From: Patescibacteria group bacterium UBA6805
GTDB lineage: Bacteria; Patescibacteriota; Minisyncoccia; Minisyncoccales; Minisyncoccaceae
Reading direction: 5' to 3'
Length of the DNA: 64,000 bases
Assembly (NCBI GenBank): GCA_002452735.1
Contig: DKFD01000011.1
Span: forward strand, 52,506-116,505
Positions 57,801-64,000 of the stretch are shown here, one piece after another. Within the stretch, counting starts at the first letter, position 1; each line of letters opens with the position of its first letter. The translations under genes and the position numbers were made by a program. The notes beneath the pieces were generated by a model. That model ran no database searches. It saw only the letters and a program-made list of their open reading frames with translations, and was not told the origin of the DNA.

Positions 57801-58054
57801 CCCAATTTGGCGGCCAGAGATTCGGCGAAATGGAAGTCTGGGCTCTTGAAGGATACGGGTCGGCCTATACCCTTCAGGAAATGCTGACCATCAAGTCCGA
57901 CGATGTTTTAGGAAGAGCCACTACCTACGAATCCATTCTTAAGGGAGAGAAAATCAAGAATCCGAATATCCCCGCTTCTTTCAATCTTTTGATAGCCGAG
58001 TTGAAGGCACTTTCTTTGAACGTGATTATCAGGGGGAAAATAGAGGAAGACTAA
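54875..58054 (+). CDS. rpoB: RNA polymerase beta subunit
   Basis: Catalytic beta subunit. The 1059-aa length is short compared with E. coli (1342 aa): large lineage inserts are missing. Recognised blocks are the rifampicin pocket (QFSQFMDNVNPLSELEHKRR), HYGKICPIQTPEGPNVGLV, GNKGIIAKILPPEEMPF and the C-terminal FGGQRFGEMEVWALEGYG that docks with beta-prime. Compared with E. coli, positions 511, 531 and 533 of the rifampicin region are Phe, Thr and Thr. It is followed by rpoC after 18 nt. The usual upstream rplKAJL genes are not adjacent; rodA is. Confidence 0.97.
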   Translation: MKNKVKDFSKSRISYPLPSLIFLQQESGRQFWEEELKDLFAEISPVRDYTGKELELYFLDYKLGKSNYSSGFDAKENNDSYYSPLRVRTKLVNLKTKKSQEQEIFFGNFPLLTERGTFVLNGVERVVVSQLIRSPGVFFPLSINRGKRCFSAKIIPSRGSWLEFETEHTGVINVKIDRKRKVPATTVLKALGGYSEEDIRGVFVPFDTGETRYIEETLKKDSAKNQEEALLEIYQRLRSGEMANPDSARELIFNMFFNFERYDLSKVGRYKMWSRLPELKPEDDKGISKEDRVLSIQDIIGVLKEIIKLNNDPLSHPDQIDHLGNRRVRNFSELLSSKLRVGLARMARIIKDRMSTLEFENLNPNQLVNPRPFMAQANQFFTASQFSQFMDNVNPLSELEHKRRLTATGPGGLTRERAGFDVRDVQPSHYGKICPIQTPEGPNVGLVTHLALYARINPYGFLETPYFKMEKTKLSKNAYYLDANAEERYNIAPASIALKEDGRIKEERVEARIKGEAGEIEKEKIDFVDVSPQQFTSVATSLIPFLQNDDANRAQMGSNMQRQAVPLVNPEPPLVGTGLEPYVARDSGQLILAEEAGEVVKVDSKEIKIKGNSGITAYPLRIFDRTNQYTCFHQRAVADKGDKVKKGDILAEGGSISQGMLSLGRNLLVAFISWRGNTFEDAIVLSERLVKEDVFTSVHIEDFFCDVRETKLGPEITTADIPNVGEDKLKDLDEEGIVRIGAEVGPNDILVGKISPKGEAELSAEERLLRAIFGEKAKEVKDTSLRLEHGKRGRITDVRVFSRSEGYSLEPGVIKRIRVRVSEVRKIKVGDKLAGRHGNKGIIAKILPPEEMPFLEDGTPVDIILNPLSVASRMNLGQILETHLGLAVKKLGYYATTPSLSGAREGDIKEELKNAGYPEDGKLILLDPETGESFPEKITVGYIYMMKLAHMVEDKIHMRSIGPYSLITQQPLGGKAQFGGQRFGEMEVWALEGYGSAYTLQEMLTIKSDDVLGRATTYESILKGEKIKNPNIPASFNLLIAELKALSLNVIIRGKIEED

Positions 58055-58072
58055 TTATTAATTTAAAGAAAT

Positions 58073-61000
58073 ATGTTTGTTTCTGACTTAGAATCAATCA
58101 AAATCAAACTGGCTTCGGGAGAAGAGGTTTTGGATTGGTCTTACGGAGAGGTAACCAAGCCGGAAACCATAAACTACAGGACCCAGCGACCGGAAAAAGA
58201 CGGTTTGTTCTGCGAAAAGATTTTTGGTCCAACCAAGGACTATGAATGTTTCTGCGGAAAGTACAAGAGGGTGAGGTACAAAGGAATAATCTGCGACCGT
58301 TGCGGAGTTGAGGTTACCAAGTCGTCGGTGAGAAGGGAAAGAATGGGCCACATCAAACTGGCCAGTCCGGTTTCCCACATCTGGTTCTTGAAAGGAATTC
58401 CCTCGAGGATAGGAATGGTTTTGGGTATTTCCTTGAATAAGGTTGAAGAAGTCATTTATTTCATTTCCTACATAGTCACCAAAGTTGAAGAGGAGACAAA
58501 AGAAAAGATATTGAAAGAAATTGAGGAAGAATTTAAGATTAAAAGCAAGGACCTGAAGAATCAAAATCAAGACGATGTTAAGAAGGCCCAGGAAGACCTA
58601 AAACAGGCCAAAGAAAGAGCCAAGCAGGAAGTTGCGTCCCTTAAGCCCATGGTTGTTTTAAATGAAGTTGATTATCACCGTCTTTCTTTGAAATACGGAG
58701 AAATGTTTGAGGCCGGCACAGGAGCGGAAGTAATCAGGGAAATTTTCAAGAAGATAAATTTGGATGCGGAAATCGAGAAAATAACCAAAAGGCTTTCGGA
58801 GAAAAAGATAACCGAAGAAAAAAGAAACCTTTTAAGAAGATTAAAAGTGTTTCAGGAAATGAAGCACGCTAATATCAGACCGGAATGGATGTTTATTGAC
58901 GTTCTGCCTGTTTTGCCGCCGGACTTAAGGCCCATGGTTCAGCTGGACGGAGGAAGATACGCTTCTTCGGATTTGAACGATTTGTACAGAAGGGTGATTA
59001 ACCGAAACAACAGGCTGAAGTATCTGCTGGAAATCGGCGCTCCCGACGTTATCGTCAGGAACGAGAAGAGGATGCTTCAGGAAGCGGTTGACGCCCTGAT
59101 TGACAATAAAATGAGAAAGGGAACCACTATCCAGGCCAGCACCGGAGGAAAAAGATTGTTAAAGAGTTTGTCCGACATGCTTCAGGGAAAACAAGGAAGA
59201 TTCAGGCAGAACTTGCTGGGCAAAAGAGTCGACTATTCGGGTCGAAGCGTGATTGTGGTCGGTCCCAATTTAAAACTGGACCAGTGCGGAGTGCCCAAGA
59301 AAATGGCCCTGGAGCTGTTCAAGCCTTTTGTTATCAAGAAAATACTGGAGAAGGAGTGGGCTTTCAACGTCAGGGGGGCCTCAAGGCTAATTGAGGAAGA
59401 AACGGACGAAATTTGGGGGTGCTTGGAAGAAGTGGTCAAGGAAAAATTGGTTCTCTTGAACCGCGCCCCTACCCTGCATCGATTGGGAGTGCAGGCCTTC
59501 CACCCCATTCTTATTGAGGGCGAGGCCATTCGTTTGCATCCTTTGGTTTGTACGGCTTTTAACGCCGACTTTGACGGAGACCAGATGGCCATCCACGTTC
59601 CCTTGTCGGAAGAGGCGCAATCCGAATCAAGAGAAAGAATGCTTTCCAGCGTTAATCTGCTTAAGCCTTCAACCGGAGAACCGATCATGATTCCGACCAA
59701 GGATATGATTTTGGGCTGCTATTATTTAACTAAAATAATTTCCGGTCTTAAGGGTGAGGGCAAAACATTCAGTTCTTTCAAAGAAGCCCTGGTTGCCTAT
59801 AACCTTAAAAAGATTGATTTGAGGGCAAGCGTAAAAGTGCTGTCCGAAGACAAGTTCTTGGAAACCAGCGCCGGCCGGATAATATTTAACGAGGTTTTGC
59901 CCGAAGGTTTTGATTATCAGAACGAAACCATGGATTCGAAGAACGTTAAAAAAATGATTAACAAGATAGTTGACGTTTACGGGAACAAAGCATCCGAAAC
60001 CTTGGACAAGATAAAAGACCTGGGATTCAGGTTCGCCACCAGGTCCGGCATCACTTGGGGCATGGACGACTTGACGGTTCCTACGGAAAAACATGAGCTG
60101 ATAAACAAAGCCGAAGAAAAAATCAAGGTGGTTGAGGATTATTACGAGAAAGGTCTTTTGTCTAGGGAAGAAAAAGCCAATCAGGTAATTGAGGTATGGA
60201 AAAAAGTAAAAACGGAGATTGAGAAGCTTGTTCCCTTGGCCATCTCTTCGAATAGTCCGGTTTTTTCAATCGTTGATTCCGGGTCCCGAGGTTCGTGGTC
60301 CCAGCCGGTGCAGATGGCTGGAATGAAGGGATTGGTTGCCAATCCGGCCGGGAGGATTATCGAGCTGGCCATAAAGAATTCGTTTAAAGAGGGGTTTGAC
60401 GTGCTGGAGTATTTCATTTCCACTCACGGAGCGAGAAAGGGCACGGCTGACACGGCCCTAAGGACTTCCACCTCCGGATATTTAACCCGCAGACTGGTGG
60501 ATGTGGCTCATGAGGTCATAGTCAATGAAGATGATTGCGGAGACAAAGAGGGGCTAGTCGTTTCAAGAAAAGATGCCGATGAAATCAATGAGGACTTCGT
60601 CCATAAAATTTACGGCCGGGTTTCCATGGAAAAGGTGGTGGACCCGGAAACTAACGAAGTGCTGGTTAAAACAGGAGAAATAATTGATTTGAAGAAAGCC
60701 ATAAGAATAAAAGAGCTGAACATTCCGGAACTGAAGGTGCGCTCTCCTTTGACCTGTAAATGCAAGAGAGGAATCTGTCAGAAATGTTACGGTCTGGATT
60801 TGGGTTGGAAAAGACTAATTGATGTCGGCGAGGCGGTCGGCGTAGTGGCTGCCCAGGCCATTGGCGAACCCGGAACCCAGCTGACCATGAGAACTTTCCA
60901 TACCGGAGGCGTGGCCGGAGAAGTGGATATCACCCGCGGTTTGCCCAGGGTGGAAGAGATTTTTGAAAAAAGAGTGCCCAAAGGAGAGGCGGAAATGTGC

Positions 61001-61645
61001 GTTAAGGACGGCAAGGTAATCGAAGTCAGGGACAAAGAAGGGTTCATTAAGGTAATGACCGTCAAAGAAAGCAATTCAAAGAAAAAATCGGAAGAGGCGA
61101 TTGAATACAAAATTTCTCCCAACATTGAGGTTCTGGTCAAAGAAGGGGACATGATAAAAAAAGGAGAGCCCTTGACCGCCGGCTCGCTTGACCTCAAAAA
61201 GCTGTTTAAGCTAATCGGCACAAGAGCCACCCAGAAATACATTATCAAAGAAATCCAGAAAGTTTACGTCTCCCAGGGTGTTTCCATCCACGACAAGCAC
61301 GTTGAAGTGATTGTCAGACAGATGTTCTCAAGAGTGAAGATAAAAGACCCGGGCGACAGCTTCTTCGCTCCCGAGGAGGTGATTTCCAGGGCGGTTGTGC
61401 TGGAGAGAAACGAAGAATTGAAAGGAGAAAAGAAGAGGATGATAGAAACAGAAGATATTGTTTTGGGAATATCCAAGGTCGCTTTAAATACCGACAGTTT
61501 CCTTTCTGCGGCATCGTTTCAGGAAACTTCCCGGGTTTTAATAGAGGCCTCTTTGAGGGGAGAAGAAGACAAGTTAAGAGGGTTGAAAGAAAACGTAATT
61601 ATTGGTAAACTGGTTCCAATAGGCACAGGGAGAAAGAATAAGTAA
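58073..61645 (+). CDS. rpoC: RNA polymerase beta-prime subunit
   Basis: Catalytic beta-prime subunit. At 1190 aa it is shorter than E. coli (1407 aa). The N-terminal zinc ribbon ([20 protein letters not shown]), the lid and rudder region, the active-site [16 protein letters not shown] (about 495-510, three Mg-binding Asp), the trigger-loop region ([21 protein letters not shown]) and the second zinc site ([11 protein letters not shown] plus an upstream Cys) are all intact. It lies 18 nt after rpoB and 8 nt before ftsK. Confidence 0.97.
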   Translation: MFVSDLESIKIKLASGEEVLDWSYGEVTKPETINYRTQRPEKDGLFCEKIFGPTKDYECFCGKYKRVRYKGIICDRCGVEVTKSSVRRERMGHIKLASPVSHIWFLKGIPSRIGMVLGISLNKVEEVIYFISYIVTKVEEETKEKILKEIEEEFKIKSKDLKNQNQDDVKKAQEDLKQAKERAKQEVASLKPMVVLNEVDYHRLSLKYGEMFEAGTGAEVIREIFKKINLDAEIEKITKRLSEKKITEEKRNLLRRLKVFQEMKHANIRPEWMFIDVLPVLPPDLRPMVQLDGGRYASSDLNDLYRRVINRNNRLKYLLEIGAPDVIVRNEKRMLQEAVDALIDNKMRKGTTIQASTGGKRLLKSLSDMLQGKQGRFRQNLLGKRVDYSGRSVIVVGPNLKLDQCGVPKKMALELFKPFVIKKILEKEWAFNVRGASRLIEEETDEIWGCLEEVVKEKLVLLNRAPTLHRLGVQAFHPILIEGEAIRLHPLVCTAFNADFDGDQMAIHVPLSEEAQSESRERMLSSVNLLKPSTGEPIMIPTKDMILGCYYLTKIISGLKGEGKTFSSFKEALVAYNLKKIDLRASVKVLSEDKFLETSAGRIIFNEVLPEGFDYQNETMDSKNVKKMINKIVDVYGNKASETLDKIKDLGFRFATRSGITWGMDDLTVPTEKHELINKAEEKIKVVEDYYEKGLLSREEKANQVIEVWKKVKTEIEKLVPLAISSNSPVFSIVDSGSRGSWSQPVQMAGMKGLVANPAGRIIELAIKNSFKEGFDVLEYFISTHGARKGTADTALRTSTSGYLTRRLVDVAHEVIVNEDDCGDKEGLVVSRKDADEINEDFVHKIYGRVSMEKVVDPETNEVLVKTGEIIDLKKAIRIKELNIPELKVRSPLTCKCKRGICQKCYGLDLGWKRLIDVGEAVGVVAAQAIGEPGTQLTMRTFHTGGVAGEVDITRGLPRVEEIFEKRVPKGEAEMCVKDGKVIEVRDKEGFIKVMTVKESNSKKKSEEAIEYKISPNIEVLVKEGDMIKKGEPLTAGSLDLKKLFKLIGTRATQKYIIKEIQKVYVSQGVSIHDKHVEVIVRQMFSRVKIKDPGDSFFAPEEVISRAVVLERNEELKGEKKRMIETEDIVLGISKVALNTDSFLSAASFQETSRVLIEASLRGEEDKLRGLKENVIIGKLVPIGTGRKNK

Positions 61646-61653
61646 TTTGGACC

Positions 61654-63831
61654 ATGAAAAAAAAGAAAAAATCCAAGCCAGTTTACAAAAAAAACAATAA
61701 GCCCTTAATAGAAAAACCCAAAATAACTTTTACCTTAAGCGACGAAGTTAAAAAATATATTTTATCCGCATTTTGTTTTCTTTTGGCCATTATTTTTCTT
61801 TTTTCTTTCAGTAATCAGGCGGGTTTTGTCGGAGGAGGACTGAAGGACCTGTTTTTTTTCCTTCTGGGCAATGTTTTTTATCTGACGCCCCTGGTTTTAC
61901 TCATAGCGGGACTCGTCTTTTTAAAGGAAGAGGAATCTTTCAAGGAAACCAAGAATATTCTCGTTCTGGCCGTCATTTTTTTCCTTCTGGCCGCTTCGGC
62001 CATGTTTGCCTTGACGGAGATGAGAGACAACGAAGCCCTGAAAAGCGTTTTTGACCCTTCTTATGCCGGAAAAGGAGGATGGTTCGGCTACATTATTTCC
62101 TGGCCCATGCTCAGGGGTTTTGATTTTTGGGTTTCTTTTTTCATCCTGGCCGTGGTAATGATTTTTTCCTTTATCGTAATCCTCAAGCCCATTTTAAAAA
62201 AGAAGAAGCCGGAAGAAGAGGAAGAGAAAGAAACGACCAGAAAAGAAAAGCCGATTATCAATTTGGTTAAAATCAAAGAAAAGCTGGAGTCAATGCCGGA
62301 AAAAAAAGAGGAGGCAGAAGGGGTAGACCTTTTCGGATTTAACAAAAAGCAGAAGGCCTTTGAAGAAAAGAAAAAAGAAAATACCCAGTACAAATATCCC
62401 ACCCTCGACCTTTTATCAAGCAAAAAGAGCGTAGCCGAAGGAGGGGACATCGCTTACAACTCCTCGGTTGTTAAAAGAACCTTGCAGACCTTCGGCATTC
62501 CCGTGGAAATGTCGGAAGTGAATATCGGGCCCACTGTTACCCAATATACCCTGAAGCCGGCCGAAGGCATAAAACTGTCCAAAATAACAACTCTTCAGAA
62601 CGATTTGGCTTTGGCTTTGGCGAGTCCTACCATTAGAATTGAGGCGCCGATTCCGGGAAGGTCTCTGGTGGGAGTGGAGATTCCCAATAAGAAAAGGGCG
62701 GTAGTGGGCTTGAGAGAAGTTTTTGACACCGAGGAATTCAAGAAATCGCCTCATTCGCTTTTAGTGGCCCTGGGAAAGGATGTGCGGGGAATGCCGGCTT
62801 TCGCTGATTTGGCGGAAATGCCGCACTTACTCGTTGGAGGAACAACCGGTTCGGGCAAGACAATTTCCCTCAATGCCACGATTCTCAGTCTGCTTTACAG
62901 GAACAGCCCCGAAGAGATGAAACTGGTTTTAATCGACCCCAAAAGAGTGGAGTTTCCCGTTTATTCGGTTTTGCCCCATTTGCTCTGTCCCGTAATTTAT
63001 GACGCCCAGCAAACCATGGTTGCTTTGAAGTGGTTGACCGGAGAAATGGAAAGAAGGTTCGTGGTTTTATCCCAGGGCAATAGCCGGGACATCGGAAGCT
63101 ATAATGCGAAAATGGAGAAGAAGGGGGAGGAAAAGCTTCCCTATGTTGTTTTAATCATTGACGAGCTGGCTGACTTGATGAGCGTCAAGGGCAAGGAGAT
63201 AGAGTCTTACATTGTGCGCTTGGCCCAGATGTCCAGGGCAACGGGAATTCATTTGATTCTGGCCACCCAGCGTCCGTCGGTAGAGGTCATCACTGGTTTG
63301 ATTAAGGCCAATATAACCACCAGGATTGCTTTGAAAGTCGGTTCTCTGGTTGATTCCAGAACCATTCTTGACGCTTCCGGAGCGGAAAAGCTCTTGGGCA
63401 AAGGAGATATGCTGTTCTTGACCAAAGAGCACAGCAAGCCGAGAAGAATCCAAAGTCCGTATGTTTCCGAGCAGGAAATCAAAAAAGTGGTAAGCTTTAT
63501 CGTTTCCGGCCAGGAAGGAGAAGAGCCGGAGTTTATTGAAACAGAAGAAACGGAAACCTCTTTGTCCAAAGAATTGGAAAGAGCAATGGAATCGAAAGAA
63601 GTTCAGATGGACAGCTTTTTCTCCAAAGAAGACCCGCTGTACGAAGAAGCCAAAAGAATGGTTATTTCTTCCAAGAAGGCCTCGGCCTCTTTGCTTCAAA
63701 GAAGATTGAGTATCGGCTATGCCCGGGCAGCGAGACTGCTGGACATTCTTGAAGAAAGGGGAGTGGTTGGCCCGGCCGAGGGCGCTAAACCCAGGGACGT
63801 TTATGTCAGCGAAGAAGACGCTGAGGGGTAG
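61654..63831 (+). CDS. ftsK: DNA translocase FtsK/SpoIIIE
   Basis: Septum-located motor that clears chromosome ends during division. The 725-aa protein has four membrane helices (about 28-175), a charged linker (about 185-245), the alpha/beta motor domains with Walker A GGTTGSGKTIS (about 396-406) and Walker B VVLIIDELADLM (about 496-507), and the gamma winged helix SLLQRRLSIGYARAARLLD at the C-terminus that reads KOPS-type sequences. The length matches the compact SpoIIIE type. Its place as third gene of an rpoBC operon is unusual. Confidence 0.96.
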   Translation: MKKKKKSKPVYKKNNKPLIEKPKITFTLSDEVKKYILSAFCFLLAIIFLFSFSNQAGFVGGGLKDLFFFLLGNVFYLTPLVLLIAGLVFLKEEESFKETKNILVLAVIFFLLAASAMFALTEMRDNEALKSVFDPSYAGKGGWFGYIISWPMLRGFDFWVSFFILAVVMIFSFIVILKPILKKKKPEEEEEKETTRKEKPIINLVKIKEKLESMPEKKEEAEGVDLFGFNKKQKAFEEKKKENTQYKYPTLDLLSSKKSVAEGGDIAYNSSVVKRTLQTFGIPVEMSEVNIGPTVTQYTLKPAEGIKLSKITTLQNDLALALASPTIRIEAPIPGRSLVGVEIPNKKRAVVGLREVFDTEEFKKSPHSLLVALGKDVRGMPAFADLAEMPHLLVGGTTGSGKTISLNATILSLLYRNSPEEMKLVLIDPKRVEFPVYSVLPHLLCPVIYDAQQTMVALKWLTGEMERRFVVLSQGNSRDIGSYNAKMEKKGEEKLPYVVLIIDELADLMSVKGKEIESYIVRLAQMSRATGIHLILATQRPSVEVITGLIKANITTRIALKVGSLVDSRTILDASGAEKLLGKGDMLFLTKEHSKPRRIQSPYVSEQEIKKVVSFIVSGQEGEEPEFIETEETETSLSKELERAMESKEVQMDSFFSKEDPLYEEAKRMVISSKKASASLLQRRLSIGYARAARLLDILEERGVVGPAEGAKPRDVYVSEEDAEG

Positions 63832-63866
63832 TTTTTAATTTAATAAATCCTTATAAGTAATTTTTC

Positions 63867-63895
63867 TTGACGCCCCTGCCAAAGGGGGGTATAAT
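63867..63895 (+). promoter_or_regulatory. Promoter of the terminal prepilin gene
   Basis: TTGACG (63867-63872), 17-nt spacer, TATAAT (63890-63895). The spacer contains an inverted repeat, CCCCT and AGGGG around a five-base centre. The leader is about 25 nt. Confidence 0.7.
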
Positions 63896-63926
63896 TACAT
63901 AAACATAAACATAAATTAGAAGAGCG

Positions 63927-64000
63927 ATGAAAACCCTCAAACAATCTTTCACCCTGATTGAAGTCCTCGTGGTCCTGGTCATCATCGGCATCCTTTCCGG
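63927..64000 (+). CDS. Type IV prepilin, N-terminal part (runs off window)
   Basis: The first 24 codons of a prepilin-like gene: leader MKTLKQS, then FTLIEVLVVLVIIGILSG with Glu at +5 and a hydrophobic helix. The residue before the cleavage point is Ser instead of Gly, which some prepilin peptidases tolerate. AGAAGAG lies just upstream of ATG 63927 as a ribosome-binding site. It is separated from the main pilus locus by about 12 kb and has its own promoter, so it may be an independently regulated pilin or pseudopilin. Confidence 0.75.
   Translation, partial: MKTLKQSFTLIEVLVVLVIIGILS

Overview
The window looks like a chromosomal segment of a Patescibacteria/CPR bacterium, most likely Parcubacteria-like. 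This is inferred from family content, not from a marker tree. The evidence is the very short translation and transcription proteins (IF-2 of 491 aa, RpoB 1059, RpoC 1190), a type IV pilus locus without a secretin, rows of two-helix VirB2-like proteins, DUF4446 and DUF2207 proteins, dense packing with many 1-15 nt overlaps, and twenty tRNA genes scattered singly or in small groups between protein genes. No rRNA gene, CRISPR array or insertion sequence was seen.

Layout. 1-1.5 kb: 3' end of trigger factor, then clpP. 1.5-6.4 kb: a strong promoter and a 1468-aa secreted Kelch/FISUMP protein with perfect internal DNA repeats. 6.4-10.7 kb: RNase Y, HU, an HTH/endonuclease-like ORF that runs into tRNA-Arg(CCT), an HtrA protease and an orphan gene. 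10.9-13.8 kb: an ABC exporter, then tRNAs surrounding an HNH endonuclease. 13.8-21.9 kb: a flavoprotein; DUF4446-infB-rbfA; a 3D-domain wall protein; an S1-domain protein with ftsH; rplS; most of the tRNAs. 22-27 kb: a degenerate metallo-beta-lactamase-fold protein, gyrA, a methyltransferase and three VirB2-like proteins. 26.9-33.8 kb: hsp20, prsW and tsaD (minus), a glycosyltransferase and phosphoesterase (plus), recG (minus). 33.9-41.3 kb: an envelope protein with a pilin-like head, cysteine desulfurase/IscU, DUF2207, HD hydrolase, small membrane proteins and a ComF-like protein. 41.4-51.5 kb: type IV pilus locus (pilM, pilN, pilO, a small TM protein, pilB, pilT, pilC, pilin, pilD and four minor pilins). 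51.5-63.8 kb: ligA, rodA/ftsW, rpoB, rpoC, ftsK. The window ends inside another prepilin gene.

How it fits together. Most genes are core information processing (transcription, translation, replication and repair, protein quality control) plus a cell-surface set (pili, VirB2-like proteins, Kelch protein, DUF2207, 3D-domain protein). The surface set suits an organism that attaches to other cells, but that is inference. Two architectural features recur. Several tRNA genes end 0-10 nt before a start codon on the same strand. Several promoters have their -10 hexamer exactly 6 nt upstream of ATG, which predicts leaderless mRNAs. Other genes have ordinary Shine-Dalgarno sites, so both modes of initiation probably coexist.

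Limits. All calls come from reading the sequence without database searches. Promoters, terminators and RNA folds were judged by eye, and family names rest on recognised motifs.
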